A stretch of DNA of 64,000 bases from Sulfurimonas sp. GTDB lineage: Bacteria > Campylobacterota > Campylobacteria > Campylobacterales > Sulfurimonadaceae. The stretch covers positions 62,001 through 126,000 of the forward strand of contig NZ_JAQTLH010000002.1 of NCBI RefSeq assembly GCF_028714975.1, read 5' to 3'. The notes beneath the pieces were generated by a model. The model was not told where the DNA came from, ran no database searches, and was given only the letters and a program-made list of their open reading frames with translations. The stretch's first letter is position 1; each line of letters starts with the position of its first letter. Positions 1 to 11,089 of this stretch are shown here, one piece after another. A program made the translations under genes and the position numbers.

Positions 1-108
1 TATGGGATTATCGCTATTTTTGTCATAATGAACATAGAGACGCTTATAAAAGGTCTTATCTATGTTTACATCTATAAAAAAAGAGTTTGGTTAGATACTA
101 AGGTTTAG
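1..108 (+). CDS. C-terminal end of a membrane protein gene (partial, possibly MATE-type efflux)
   Basis: The first 35 codons are open and end at a TAG stop. They encode a hydrophobic stretch (GIIAIFVIMNIETLIKGLIYVY) interrupted only by two polar residues, followed by a basic tail ending KKRVWLDTKV. This is typical of the last membrane helix and cytoplasmic tail of an inner-membrane transporter, and the tail resembles MATE efflux proteins. The family call is inference from a very short piece; only the presence of a coding end is well supported. Confidence 0.45.
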   Translation, partial: YGIIAIFVIMNIETLIKGLIYVYIYKKRVWLDTKV

Positions 109-129
109 TTTAATTTTTTGGACACATAT

Positions 130-223
130 AGATTGCTTCATCGCAAGCTCTTCGCAATGACGGTTATCGCAAGCTCTTTGCAGTGACGGTCATTGCGAGC
201 CTATGAAAGAGGCGTGGCAATCT
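130..223. repeat. Palindromic intergenic repeat (REP/MITE-like) with an internal 24-bp tandem duplication
   Basis: The ends are inverted copies of AGATTGC (130-136) and GCAATCT (217-223). Inside, a 24-base unit beginning ATCGCAAGC and ending TGACGG occurs at 140-163 and again at 166-189 with two mismatches, and its inverted counterpart CATTGCGAGCC follows at 191-201. The motif CATTGCGAG...GCAATCT is widespread in bacterial intergenic repeats. It lies between two genes that end toward each other, where such elements are common. No open reading frame or transposase is present. Confidence 0.7.
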
Positions 224-236
224 AATCTTAATTCAA

Positions 237-956
237 TTATATAATCTCATTTTGCTCTTCATCCAACTTATGAAAAACAATGCCCCTATTTTCTATCTTC
301 ATAATTTTGTCAAAATATGGAAGGATTCTATCGTCGTGCGTAACGGTGATGATGGCGACATTTTGCTCTATTGCGATTTTTTTAAGCATTTTTATAACGC
401 TTATTGATCTCTGTGCATCAAGTGCGGCTGTCGGCTCATCCGCCAAGATAATCTCCGGATTGTTAGCTAATGCTCTTGCGATGGCAACCCTTTGGTTTTG
501 TCCGCCTGAGAGCTGCGATGACATACTGTAGGCTTTGTCCGAAATTTCAAGATACTCTAAAAGCTCCATCGCTTTTTGTTTTGCCGCTTTTTCGCTTACT
601 CCGTTTGTTTGCGGAAGAAGCGTTATATTTTCCATGATATTTAAAAAAGGTATAAGATAGTGAGATTGAAAGATAAAACCTATCTTTTCTCTACGGATAC
701 GGCGAGTGTCTTTTGCCGTCCATTTGTTATCGTAAACTTTCTCTTCGCCTAACCAGATCTCTCCGCTTGTAGGCTCTTGTACACATCCTATCATCATTAA
801 AAGAGTAGTTTTACCCGCACCGCTTGGAGCGATAAGGGCTACAAGTTCGCCTTTTTTTATCTCAAATGAGGCATTTTCAATTACTTTTACGAGACTTTCA
901 TTTTTTCCAAAATTTTTAACCAGATTTTGAACTCTTATTGCACTCTCTTTACTCAT
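237..956 (-). CDS. ABC transporter ATP-binding protein (MacB/LolD class)
   Basis: This 239-residue ATPase has a Walker A motif PSGAGKTT (residues 44-51), a Q-loop in FIFQSH, an LSGGQ signature (about 149-153), Walker B ILADEP (about 170-175) and a THDD switch histidine near 209. The length and motifs fit the LolD/MacB/FtsE class that powers FtsX-type permeases. It is the last gene of a minus-strand operon, one base after the permease stop, and would energise the TolC-HlyD-permease export machine encoded upstream. The substrate cannot be told from sequence. Confidence 0.92.
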   Translation of the reverse strand: MSKESAIRVQNLVKNFGKNESLVKVIENASFEIKKGELVALIAPSGAGKTTLLMMIGCVQEPTSGEIWLGEEKVYDNKWTAKDTRRIRREKIGFIFQSHYLIPFLNIMENITLLPQTNGVSEKAAKQKAMELLEYLEISDKAYSMSSQLSGGQNQRVAIARALANNPEIILADEPTAALDAQRSISVIKMLKKIAIEQNVAIITVTHDDRILPYFDKIMKIENRGIVFHKLDEEQNEII

Positions 957-957
957 C

Positions 958-2103
958 TCATCCTCCGATTGCCGCTGCGGGATCAGCGCTTATAACTTTT
1001 TTAACACCTACAAAAGAGGCTAAAATGGACGCGATGACAATTATGCCAAAGAGCATCCAAGCATCCGGAATCTCAAGTACGACTCGTTTTGGAAATTTGT
1101 CATAAGTTAAATGTGAAAAGATGTTTCCAAAGATAAAAGCAAAAACACCAAGAACCAGAGTTTCTTTTACAATCATTGAGACTATAAGGCTGTTTGGCAA
1201 CCCCATCAGTTTCATAATGGAGATCTCTTTCATCTTCTCCAGCGTCATAGTGTAGATGATAAGCGCGATAATTATTGTTGAAACAACAACTAAAATAACA
1301 GTAAAAAGACCTATCTGTTTAGCAGATTTCTCAACTACATTTTTTGTAAGTATCTCTTTTTGCTGCTCTTTGGTATATACGCTTTTGTGCTGCCATTTTC
1401 TAATATTGCGTGCTACTTCATCTATATCGTAACCGCTTTTTACTCTTGCAACGATAGTATTGACCATATGAGATTCAGAGTTTTTCACCCCTCTTGCTTC
1501 ATTGTTTTGTATCTCTTTGTTTGAGTACGAAAATTGCAGATCTTGTGCGTCTTTTAGGCTTATGAAGACTAGAGGATCACCGCTGTTTGACACTGTATTA
1601 TGTGTGATGCCTACAACCGTGTAAAAATTTCGCCCAAGTTTGATTTTGTCGTCTAACCCAAAGCCTGTTTTGTCTGTTACAACAATTTCATAATGGTCAC
1701 TTTTTAAATCCCGTCCGGCTATTATCCTTTTAGGATTTATCGGATTTATAGAGCCGAAAACATCGTATCCGACTGCAACAACACGAATAGGTTTCTCATA
1801 ATGAGGAAGTTGGATATTTTGAAATGTTATAGCTTCGCTTTTATCTATGCCGTTCATTACATAAATGATGTTTTTAAAATCTTCATAAACTCTTGAAGAT
1901 TCTGCAAAAGGTCCCATTGTGTTTTCTTGAACTATCCATAAATCTGCATTTATATCATCTAGTAAAACTTCAGCTTCAAGCATCAAACCGCGATAAACTC
2001 CAATCATGATGAGAACAATCCCAAGCAGCATTCCAACACCCATAGCCGTAACTATAAACTTGCCTAGAGTATGCTCGATATCTCTTTTTGCTAAATTTAT
2101 CAT
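958..2103 (-). CDS. ABC transporter permease, FtsX/MacB type
   Basis: The 381-residue protein has one N-terminal membrane helix (about 14-36), a large periplasmic domain, and three C-terminal helices (roughly 265-370). This is the four-helix MacB/FtsX topology. The PMFAESSRV-like region and the GDPLVFISL segment lie in the periplasmic domain. Its start overlaps the stop of the HlyD-family gene by ATGA, which indicates translational coupling, and the ATPase follows one base later. It probably forms the inner-membrane part of a tripartite export or lipoprotein-handling system; the substrate is unknown. Confidence 0.88.
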   Translation of the reverse strand: MINLAKRDIEHTLGKFIVTAMGVGMLLGIVLIMIGVYRGLMLEAEVLLDDINADLWIVQENTMGPFAESSRVYEDFKNIIYVMNGIDKSEAITFQNIQLPHYEKPIRVVAVGYDVFGSINPINPKRIIAGRDLKSDHYEIVVTDKTGFGLDDKIKLGRNFYTVVGITHNTVSNSGDPLVFISLKDAQDLQFSYSNKEIQNNEARGVKNSESHMVNTIVARVKSGYDIDEVARNIRKWQHKSVYTKEQQKEILTKNVVEKSAKQIGLFTVILVVVSTIIIALIIYTMTLEKMKEISIMKLMGLPNSLIVSMIVKETLVLGVFAFIFGNIFSHLTYDKFPKRVVLEIPDAWMLFGIIVIASILASFVGVKKVISADPAAAIGG

Positions 2104-3245
2104 CTAAATATCTTCATTCCATCGCTAAGAGGTTTGTTATTTATCGCAGGCATGAGCAACTCTGTATTTGCATCCAAGCCTGAAGCAACGGCTGCTTCTT
2201 CATCGTTTTGAGCCAAGATAGAGACAGTAATAAAATTGGCAGTTGTGTCATTTGCTGCCCAAACGCCTTTCTTACCCTCTTTTGTAACAACAAGGTTAAG
2301 AGGAATTTTTAAAACATTTTTATAGTTTGCTACTTCAATGTTAACTTCGGCTTGCTCGTTTATGTAAAATTGATTTGGAATAACATCAAAACCGATATTT
2401 ACTTCTCTTTCTAGTGTTACGGCATTGCTCATGGCAACTACTCTTTGGAGAGTCCCAGCGATTTTTAAATCTGCTTGTGATCTAAGTTTTATAGTTGCTT
2501 TTTGCATAACTTTTACCTGATTTGCAAGTCTCTCGTCAATGTTTGCTTTAACCCATAGTGTTTTTGGGTCTACTATTTTAAAAATCACGGCTGAGGGCAG
2601 TACATACTGATTTTTCTCTGCTTCTTTTGCTATAACATAACCGTCAATCGGTGAGTAGATTTTTAGTCTGTCTAATTTAGCGCCTATGGCTTCTATGCTC
2701 TTTTGCAGTCGTGACTCTTCAGATTTTGCAGATGCTATTTTTGATTTTGAAGAGTTAATCTGTGCATTGATATTTTGCAAATCGCTTTTTGCTTTGTCAT
2801 ACTCTGCAAGGGATACAAACTTTTGCTCTAATAGTTTTTCATAACGGTTGTAAGTGGCTTGTGAAAGTACCTTTTGAGCCTCCAAACTTTCTAAGTTATC
2901 TTTTGCCGATGCGGCTTCATGAGAGGCTTTTTTTAGAGATAATTTTGCTTCATCAAGAAGCATAGGCGTATCAACAGGGTCTATACTAAGAAGAAGATCT
3001 CCTTTTTTTACCCACATCCCCTCGTCAAATAAAATCTCTTCTATCTTTCCGCCGCTTTGTGCCGTAATGGCATATATATTTTTTGCATCTACATTTCCTA
3101 TACCGCGGATAGTTACATTTAAATCTCCGCTTGAGGGTTTAGTTACGGCGAATGTTGATTTTACGACATATACTTTGTTATAAAATATAACTCCGCCAAG
3201 CGCGATAAAAAGTGCAATTATTGTATATTTTAGCCATCTGTTCAT
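2100..3245 (-). CDS. HlyD/MacA-family periplasmic adaptor
   Basis: The 381-residue protein begins with one membrane anchor (about 7-24). A lipoyl-type half-motif (GGKIEEILFDEGMWVKKGD) comes near residues 65-83, then a long coiled-coil hairpin (about 95-190), the returning half (IYSPIDGYVIAKE) and a beta-barrel region. This is the membrane-fusion architecture that links an inner-membrane ABC permease to TolC. Both ends overlap neighbours by ATGA, so tolC-like, adaptor and permease genes form a coupled operon. Adjacency to a MacB-type permease favours a MacA-like role over an RND adaptor. Confidence 0.9.
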   Translation of the reverse strand: MNRWLKYTIIALFIALGGVIFYNKVYVVKSTFAVTKPSSGDLNVTIRGIGNVDAKNIYAITAQSGGKIEEILFDEGMWVKKGDLLLSIDPVDTPMLLDEAKLSLKKASHEAASAKDNLESLEAQKVLSQATYNRYEKLLEQKFVSLAEYDKAKSDLQNINAQINSSKSKIASAKSEESRLQKSIEAIGAKLDRLKIYSPIDGYVIAKEAEKNQYVLPSAVIFKIVDPKTLWVKANIDERLANQVKVMQKATIKLRSQADLKIAGTLQRVVAMSNAVTLEREVNIGFDVIPNQFYINEQAEVNIEVANYKNVLKIPLNLVVTKEGKKGVWAANDTTANFITVSILAQNDEEAAVASGLDANTELLMPAINNKPLSDGMKIFR

Positions 3246-4489
3246 TTCGTTTCTCCTTGTAGATACTCTAATCTATTTATGATTTTGTTTACGGCAAATT
3301 TTGCCTCTAGCAAGCCTAGTTCAGCTTGTAAATTTGTGGAAGTCGCATCTAAAATCTCAATGTAAGTAGACACTCCCTCTTTATATCTTGCTTCAACTAC
3401 TTCTTTGGTAGCTTTTGAAGATTCTATCAAAGCCTCTTTTGCTTTAACGGTGTGTTTGTATCTATCCAAATCAATTATCAAACTTTGGGCTTCTTCTTCC
3501 AAGAGGAGTTTTTTTGAGTTGTATGCTTCTTTTGTTATCTCTTTTGATATACGGGCTTGTTCGGTTTGCGCCGAGATTCTTCCGCCGCTGTAAATCGGAA
3601 CCTTAACACTGACTCCGACTAGTGATGTATCGTATTGGTTTATCGAATTTTGATGAGTGAATGAAGCTACCGCGTCAATGGAGCCGTAATTTTGCGCTTT
3701 TGTCGCATCATATACCAAGCCGTCTCTCTCTATCTCTTCTTTAAAGCTTTTTAGTAAAAAGTTTTTTGCGAGCATATCTTCAAGAAGAGATTTTTCATTT
3801 TGTATGTTTTGTGAAGCCGTGTTATCCACAAGCGCCGTGTCAAAATCAACTTTCTCTCCCATGTATAATGAAAGTGTCAACAGTGCTTTGTTTAAATCTG
3901 CTTTTGTTACTGCAAGGGCATCTTCGGCTACATAAAGTGCGCTTAATATACTTGTTGCATCCGCTTTGGTTTTTAATCCCTCTTTTACTAACGCTTCGGC
4001 TTGTTTGTAAAGTTCATTTTTTGTTTGCAAATCTTTTTGCCTAACCTCTAACGCTTTAGTTTGAAGAAGAGCCAAATTGTACTGATTTTTTACATTGTAA
4101 ATCAGAATAGCCTTTGCATCGTCCAAAGAGAGATTGGCGATATTTTCATTTTTTTCATAAGCTTTTATGGTTGAAGTAGTTTTTGAAAAATCATATATTT
4201 TTTGATTGATTTGGGCATCTACTTGCCAATTATCATGGGTTATAGTCTTAAACTCGCCATTTTGCGGCAGGGCAAAAGTGTTGTGCGGATTGTATTGTGC
4301 ACCGACATTTATCTGAGGCATATAGTCGGCTTTTGCAACATCCACTAAAGATTTGCTTTGTGCAACGCCCAAGGAGAGCTTTTTGATATCCGGATGGTTT
4401 TTGAGTGTTTTATCGATACACTCATCAACTGTAAGCGCCTCGGAACTTAGTACAAAAACAAAAATATATAAAAATATAGACTTCATCAC
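3242..4489 (-). CDS. TolC-family outer membrane efflux protein
   Basis: The 415-residue protein has an N-terminal signal peptide (hydrophobic core IFLYIFVFVLSS, cleavage near EA-LT) and two repeated helical OEP halves typical of TolC. These include the VDVAKADYMPQINVGAQY and VEARYKEGVSTYIEILDA-type segments. Like other OEP proteins it has no catalytic residues. It is the first gene of the export operon and overlaps the adaptor gene by ATGA. Translation may start at GTG (4489, nine bases after AAAGGA) or at the next codon, ATG (4486). Confidence 0.9.
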   Translation of the reverse strand: MMKSIFLYIFVFVLSSEALTVDECIDKTLKNHPDIKKLSLGVAQSKSLVDVAKADYMPQINVGAQYNPHNTFALPQNGEFKTITHDNWQVDAQINQKIYDFSKTTSTIKAYEKNENIANLSLDDAKAILIYNVKNQYNLALLQTKALEVRQKDLQTKNELYKQAEALVKEGLKTKADATSILSALYVAEDALAVTKADLNKALLTLSLYMGEKVDFDTALVDNTASQNIQNEKSLLEDMLAKNFLLKSFKEEIERDGLVYDATKAQNYGSIDAVASFTHQNSINQYDTSLVGVSVKVPIYSGGRISAQTEQARISKEITKEAYNSKKLLLEEEAQSLIIDLDRYKHTVKAKEALIESSKATKEVVEARYKEGVSTYIEILDATSTNLQAELGLLEAKFAVNKIINRLEYLQGETK

Positions 4490-4630
4490 ATTAAAATCCT
4501 TTGTTTAAACAGAATAGATATTGTATAGAAAATTTGTGTAATTAATGTGGAGAAAGTGTGGCAATTTTAATTTTTAAGATTAAGATGGGTACAATCTTGT
4601 AAACGATAAAAAACAATTGAGTAAAATATA

Positions 4631-6799
4631 ATGAATCTTCCAAGTCAAACCAAACGAAATACGCTGAGTTTAACTATAATCATATTGGTTTTATCATGGG
4701 TCGGTATATATCTTCTTTTAGAACAACAACTAAAAAAATCAATTCATGAAGAGTTTCAAAGAATATCAAACGGTACGGAAAATCTCTTTAAAATAAATGT
4801 TGAAAATAATAAAATAGAGCTAGGTTTTAAACTAGATAGAATAGTCGCGGCAGAGGGTTTGGCAAAAGCTATTGCAGAGAGTGATTATGAGCAGATAAAT
4901 TTTATAGTTACTCCATATTATGAAAATTTGAAACTTACTCAAAAGGCAGTAAATATTCTCACTTTTCGTTCAATTGACGGTGTGACGCTTTTTCGTGCGC
5001 ATAAACCGGAATATTTTGGGGACAAGTTAAATGAAAAAAGAGCATTAATACTAGATACGAACTCTCTTCATCGCTCATTTTGCGGCTTTGAAGTGGGTAA
5101 CCTTGAGATGACATTCCGCATTACAAAACCGATTTTTTACAATAATATGTATGTCGGAAATGTTGAACTCGGAATCAGCCCTACAAATTTTTTACAAGAA
5201 CTAGGTTCAATTTTTAAAACAGATATCGGTATTGCTGTGGATAAATCACAGCTTGCCGTTTTACTTGATAAAACAGCTACAAAAATAGATGATAAACTTA
5301 TGCTTATAAGAGGTAATGAAAATTTAAAAAACTATTTTTTACAAAAAGATGACGCAGACCAAATCTCTTATAAAGTTGATATGAATATTCCTCTGCAAAA
5401 TCACCTCTCTCAAACAATGGGCTATTTGGTTGTAGGCTTTGATATATCGAGTATTGTAAAAAAAGATACCGAGTTTATGCATCGTCTCTTTTTTATAATT
5501 GCAGTTATGATGCTGATTTTGGTTGTTGTGCTGCAGCAGGCTTTTAGTAAGATATTGAAATACTTCTCAAAACAGGTTTATATAGATCATCTAACTGGTT
5601 TGTTAAACAGACATGCGTTAAATGATGCTCTTTTTTCTAAGCAAAGCAAGGTACTTATTTTAAGCAATATCAAAGAGTTTAGTCTTTTAAATGAGCTTTA
5701 TGGGGTGGATGCAGGGAATGAAATTCTCATAAATGTAGCAGAGATTTTTAGAAATTTTGCAGATGAAAATGGGTTTGATGCGTATAGAATCTCATCTGAT
5801 GAGTTTGTACTCTTAAAAAAAGAAGATAGTTTTGATGAAGAGGGTTATTATAGGGTTGTGGAGAAGATTCAAAGCAAGATAAATTCGCTTAAAATATTGC
5901 TTCACGGTGTAGATGAAGCTATAGGCGTAGAGATATATTCAGGAATCGCATTTGACCACGCTCACTCTCTTGAAGATGCCCAAATGGCAATTAAAAAGGC
6001 AAAAAAAGAGTCTCTCTCTTGTATGACTTACTCAAAAAAAGTAGATACAAAAGAGCAGTCTCAAACGGTTATGAAGGTTAAGAGAACTATTAAGTATGCG
6101 CTTGAGCATAAAAATGTCCTCCCGTTTTTTCAGCCCATAACAGACAGAGGCGGAAAAATAGTTAAGTATGAAGCCTTGATGAGAATGGTTGAGTTTGACG
6201 GCGGCGAGAAGAGGGTTTTATATCCAAATGAGTTCTTAAGTATCGCTATGAATAGCGGCTTGTATATAAAAATGGCAAAAGATTTGTTAGAGGAGAGTTT
6301 GGCTTTTTTTGCAAAGAGAGAGGAAAAAGTTTCCGTAAACTTTTTACCGAATGATTTTTTCAACCAATCAATTATGGATGCGTTGATGAGCGGTATTGAG
6401 ATGTTTGATTCGCCGGCTAGAATAGTAGTTGAGATAACCGAACAAGAGGGTGTAGAAAATTTTGGAAGATTGCTTAGAGTTGTCAAAAAACTAAGAGCGA
6501 TGGGTGTTTTAATCGCAATAGACGATTTCGGCAGCGGATATGCAAACTATGTACACATTCTAGAAATCAAACCGGATTATCTAAAAATCGACGGTTCTCT
6601 TGTTAGAAATATTTTAACGGATACAAACTCAAAAATTTTAGTAAAAAGTATCATTCGATTTGCGCAAGAGTTAAATATCACTACCGTTGCCGAATATGTC
6701 GAAAACGAAGAGATATTTGAACTGCTTAAAGAGTACGGAGTGGATGAGTTCCAAGGCTACTATTTCGGTCGTCCGGTTGATTTGATAAATAAAAATTAA
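4631..6799 (+). CDS. Membrane sensor with Cache-like domain, degenerate GGDEF and intact EAL
   Basis: The 722-residue protein has membrane helices at about 13-32 and 288-306 flanking a periplasmic domain of about 255 residues that looks like a dCACHE sensor (FRSIDGVTLFRAHKPEYFGD). The GGDEF domain begins DHLTGLLNR, but its signature reads SSDEF, so cyclase activity is doubtful. The EAL domain keeps YEALMRM, NFLPNDFF, EITEQEG, DDFGSGY, KIDGSLV and FQGYYF, so it is probably an active c-di-GMP phosphodiesterase, perhaps with a GTP-sensing GGDEF remnant. It is monocistronic, divergent from the tolC-type operon. The ligand is unknown. Confidence 0.88.
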   Translation: MNLPSQTKRNTLSLTIIILVLSWVGIYLLLEQQLKKSIHEEFQRISNGTENLFKINVENNKIELGFKLDRIVAAEGLAKAIAESDYEQINFIVTPYYENLKLTQKAVNILTFRSIDGVTLFRAHKPEYFGDKLNEKRALILDTNSLHRSFCGFEVGNLEMTFRITKPIFYNNMYVGNVELGISPTNFLQELGSIFKTDIGIAVDKSQLAVLLDKTATKIDDKLMLIRGNENLKNYFLQKDDADQISYKVDMNIPLQNHLSQTMGYLVVGFDISSIVKKDTEFMHRLFFIIAVMMLILVVVLQQAFSKILKYFSKQVYIDHLTGLLNRHALNDALFSKQSKVLILSNIKEFSLLNELYGVDAGNEILINVAEIFRNFADENGFDAYRISSDEFVLLKKEDSFDEEGYYRVVEKIQSKINSLKILLHGVDEAIGVEIYSGIAFDHAHSLEDAQMAIKKAKKESLSCMTYSKKVDTKEQSQTVMKVKRTIKYALEHKNVLPFFQPITDRGGKIVKYEALMRMVEFDGGEKRVLYPNEFLSIAMNSGLYIKMAKDLLEESLAFFAKREEKVSVNFLPNDFFNQSIMDALMSGIEMFDSPARIVVEITEQEGVENFGRLLRVVKKLRAMGVLIAIDDFGSGYANYVHILEIKPDYLKIDGSLVRNILTDTNSKILVKSIIRFAQELNITTVAEYVENEEIFELLKEYGVDEFQGYYFGRPVDLINKN

Positions 6800-6878
6800 C
6801 TTTTAACTTCATTCTAGCGAACTGTTGGTAAAAATTTAAAAAAGTTTTGGTTGAAGTAATTTAATAAGTTTAAGATAA

Positions 6879-9540
<2,662 letters not shown>

Positions 9541-9582
9541 AACAGGACATGACATCAAAGCAGGTTATGTAAGGATAAGATT

Positions 9583-10155
9583 ATGATGCCTTTTAATTAT
9601 CTGGGATTTGTTTTTAAACATTTCGGCTCACTTATATATCCTAAAGAAGTTTTGGAAGAACTCTGTATATTTTTAAAACCTTTTTCTCATCAAGAATCTG
9701 TTTTGGATGTCGGAGCAGGGACGGGTGTGCTTAGCGAATTTGCTTATAAATGCAATAATAAATTAAAATATGTAGCCGTAGATCCGGCAGAGGGCATGCT
9801 TAAATTTGCTTTACCTTTTATAGAAACATATGTTGCAAGTGCAGAAAAACTTCCTTTTAAAGATGATAGTTTTGATGTCGTGCTTATGGGAGAATCACTG
9901 CATCACTTTTATAATCCGAGTATTGCATTTCAAGAAGTAAAACGGGTTTTAAAAAAAGATGGAAAACTTTTTATTTATGATTTTGATGTGAGTACATTTC
10001 AAGGAAAAAGTATCTGTATGATGGAAAAACTCTTTGGGGAGCCTGCCCATTTTTATAAACCGAGTACATTAAAAGAGATACTTGAAGAACATGGCTTTTG
10101 CGTACATATCGTTAATCATAAGTGGCGATACACAGTGAGTGCTTCCCTATCTTGA
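9583..10155 (+). CDS. Class I SAM-dependent methyltransferase
   Basis: The 190-residue protein carries motif I VLDVGAGTGVL (about 40-50), an acidic motif II (VAVDPAEGML) and motif IV DVVLMGESLHHF, followed by LKKDGKLFIYDFD. This is a methyltransferase fold of the UbiE/Methyltransf_11 kind. The short length and absent extra domain leave the substrate open. The start follows an AAGGATAAG ribosome site; two ATG codons occur in a row. It sits between tlyA and a toxin-antitoxin pair, in what looks like a small accessory island, so it may be a cargo gene. Confidence 0.85.
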   Translation: MMPFNYLGFVFKHFGSLIYPKEVLEELCIFLKPFSHQESVLDVGAGTGVLSEFAYKCNNKLKYVAVDPAEGMLKFALPFIETYVASAEKLPFKDDSFDVVLMGESLHHFYNPSIAFQEVKRVLKKDGKLFIYDFDVSTFQGKSICMMEKLFGEPAHFYKPSTLKEILEEHGFCVHIVNHKWRYTVSASLS

Positions 10156-10178
10156 CTAACTTATCGTATTGTGATAAT
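10152..10178 (+). promoter_or_regulatory. Promoter with overlapping dyad ahead of the higBA-like operon
   Basis: A -35-like TTGACT (10152-10157) and a -10-like GATAAT (10173-10178) are separated by 15 bases. An inverted repeat TTATC (10161-10165) ... GATAA (10173-10177) covers the spacer and -10 box. A site like this suits autorepression by the HigA-type antitoxin. The predicted start of transcription lies only a few bases before the toxin ATG. Confidence 0.5.
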
Positions 10179-10186
10179 ATGCTAAT

Positions 10187-10471
10187 ATGATAAAATCTTT
10201 TAAATGCAAGTATACGGAAGGACTTTTTGACGGTAAATATCAGAAGAAATTTTCTGTATCCGTTAATAATGTCGGAAAAAGAAAACTAGATATGTTAGAA
10301 GCCTCTTGCAGCCAAGAGGATTTAAAAGTTCCACCCTCTAATTGTTTTGAATACTTAAAAGGTAATTTGAAAGATTTTTGTAGCATTAGGATAAATGAGC
10401 AGTTTAGACTTATTTTTAGATTTGAAAATTCTAATGCCTATGATGTATATATTGATGATTATCACAAATAA
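10187..10471 (+). CDS. higB: HigB-like toxin (RelE/ParE superfamily mRNA interferase)
   Basis: The 94-residue protein matches the HigB pattern of the RelE fold: short N-terminal strand and helices (KKFSVSVNNVGKRKLDML), then PPSNCFEYLKGNLKDFCSIRINEQFRLIFRF and a terminal strand with DVYIDDYHK. Family members cleave mRNA on the ribosome. The antitoxin gene follows after 11 bases, in the toxin-first order that defines higBA. There is no recognisable ribosome site before the ATG; a -10 box lies nine bases upstream, so the message may be leaderless. Confidence 0.88.
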   Translation: MIKSFKCKYTEGLFDGKYQKKFSVSVNNVGKRKLDMLEASCSQEDLKVPPSNCFEYLKGNLKDFCSIRINEQFRLIFRFENSNAYDVYIDDYHK

Positions 10472-10482
10472 AGGAGAATATA

Positions 10483-10776
10483 ATGCAAGTAATTAGACCT
10501 AGTACTCATCCCGGTATTATTTTAAGAGAGGAGTTCGTTCTGCCGTTAAATCTAACTCAAGCCCAGTTGTCGCATGACTTAAATGTCGGTATTAAAACAC
10601 TAAGTGAACTCTATAATGAAAAAAGAGGCATAACATCTTTGATGGCTCTAAAACTCTCAGAGTATTTCGGCACAACCCCGCAGTTTTGGTTAAATCTACA
10701 AAATAATTATGATTTATACAAAACTTATGAGAAAGAGAAAGAAAATATCCAAAGTATTGCTCATAGAGTTGCATAG
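10483..10776 (+). CDS. higA: HigA-like antitoxin (HTH XRE family)
   Basis: The 97-residue protein has the HigA signature HPGIILREEFV (about 8-18), an XRE helix-turn-helix (LTQAQLSHDLNVGIKTLSEL, about 24-43) and TPQFWLNLQNNYDLY (about 66-80). It should neutralise the upstream HigB-like toxin and repress the operon. It has a strong AAAGGAG ribosome site seven bases before ATG, unlike the toxin gene, which favours antitoxin excess. The next gene, an MntA-like nucleotidyltransferase, starts 13 bases later. Confidence 0.92.
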   Translation: MQVIRPSTHPGIILREEFVLPLNLTQAQLSHDLNVGIKTLSELYNEKRGITSLMALKLSEYFGTTPQFWLNLQNNYDLYKTYEKEKENIQSIAHRVA

Positions 10777-10789
10777 ATAAGGTAATAAA

Positions 10790-11089
10790 ATGAGATTAAG
10801 CGAATTTGAAATTGAGACTATTAAAAAACATTTTAAATCTTTTTTTCCGCATGCCAAGCTTTATCTTTTTGGAAGTAGAGTAGATGAGAGTAAAAAGGGC
10901 GGAGATATAGACCTCTACATCGAAACTAAGAGTAATGAGTATAGTTATGCTAAACTTTTGGAGTTTAATTCATCTATTCAAAAAGATATAGGTGAGCAAA
11001 AAATAGATATAGTCGTAAATAAAATAGATAAAAATTTAGACAAACTCATATATCAAAATGCTAAAAAAACAGGAGTTTTTCTTGGATGA
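10790..11089 (+). CDS. mntA: MNT-type minimal nucleotidyltransferase, probable MntA antitoxin
   Basis: The 99-residue protein has the minimal nucleotidyltransferase motif LFGSRVDESKKGGDIDLYIE, that is GS, nine residues, D-x-D (about 25-39), and a third acidic site in KIDIVVN (about 71-77). In MNT-HEPN systems such as MntA-HepT the nucleotidyltransferase AMPylates a tyrosine of the HEPN toxin. Its stop overlaps the start region of the HEPN gene, and it follows higBA closely with AAGGT before the ATG. Function is inferred from motif and pairing. Confidence 0.85.
   Translation: MRLSEFEIETIKKHFKSFFPHAKLYLFGSRVDESKKGGDIDLYIETKSNEYSYAKLLEFNSSIQKDIGEQKIDIVVNKIDKNLDKLIYQNAKKTGVFLG

Noticed and set aside
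280-531. Open frames on the strand opposite the ABC ATPase gene and other similar antisense frames throughout the window
   Set aside because: They lie inside genes with clear family motifs on the other strand, lack ribosome sites and recognisable domains, and follow the codon pattern of the real gene.
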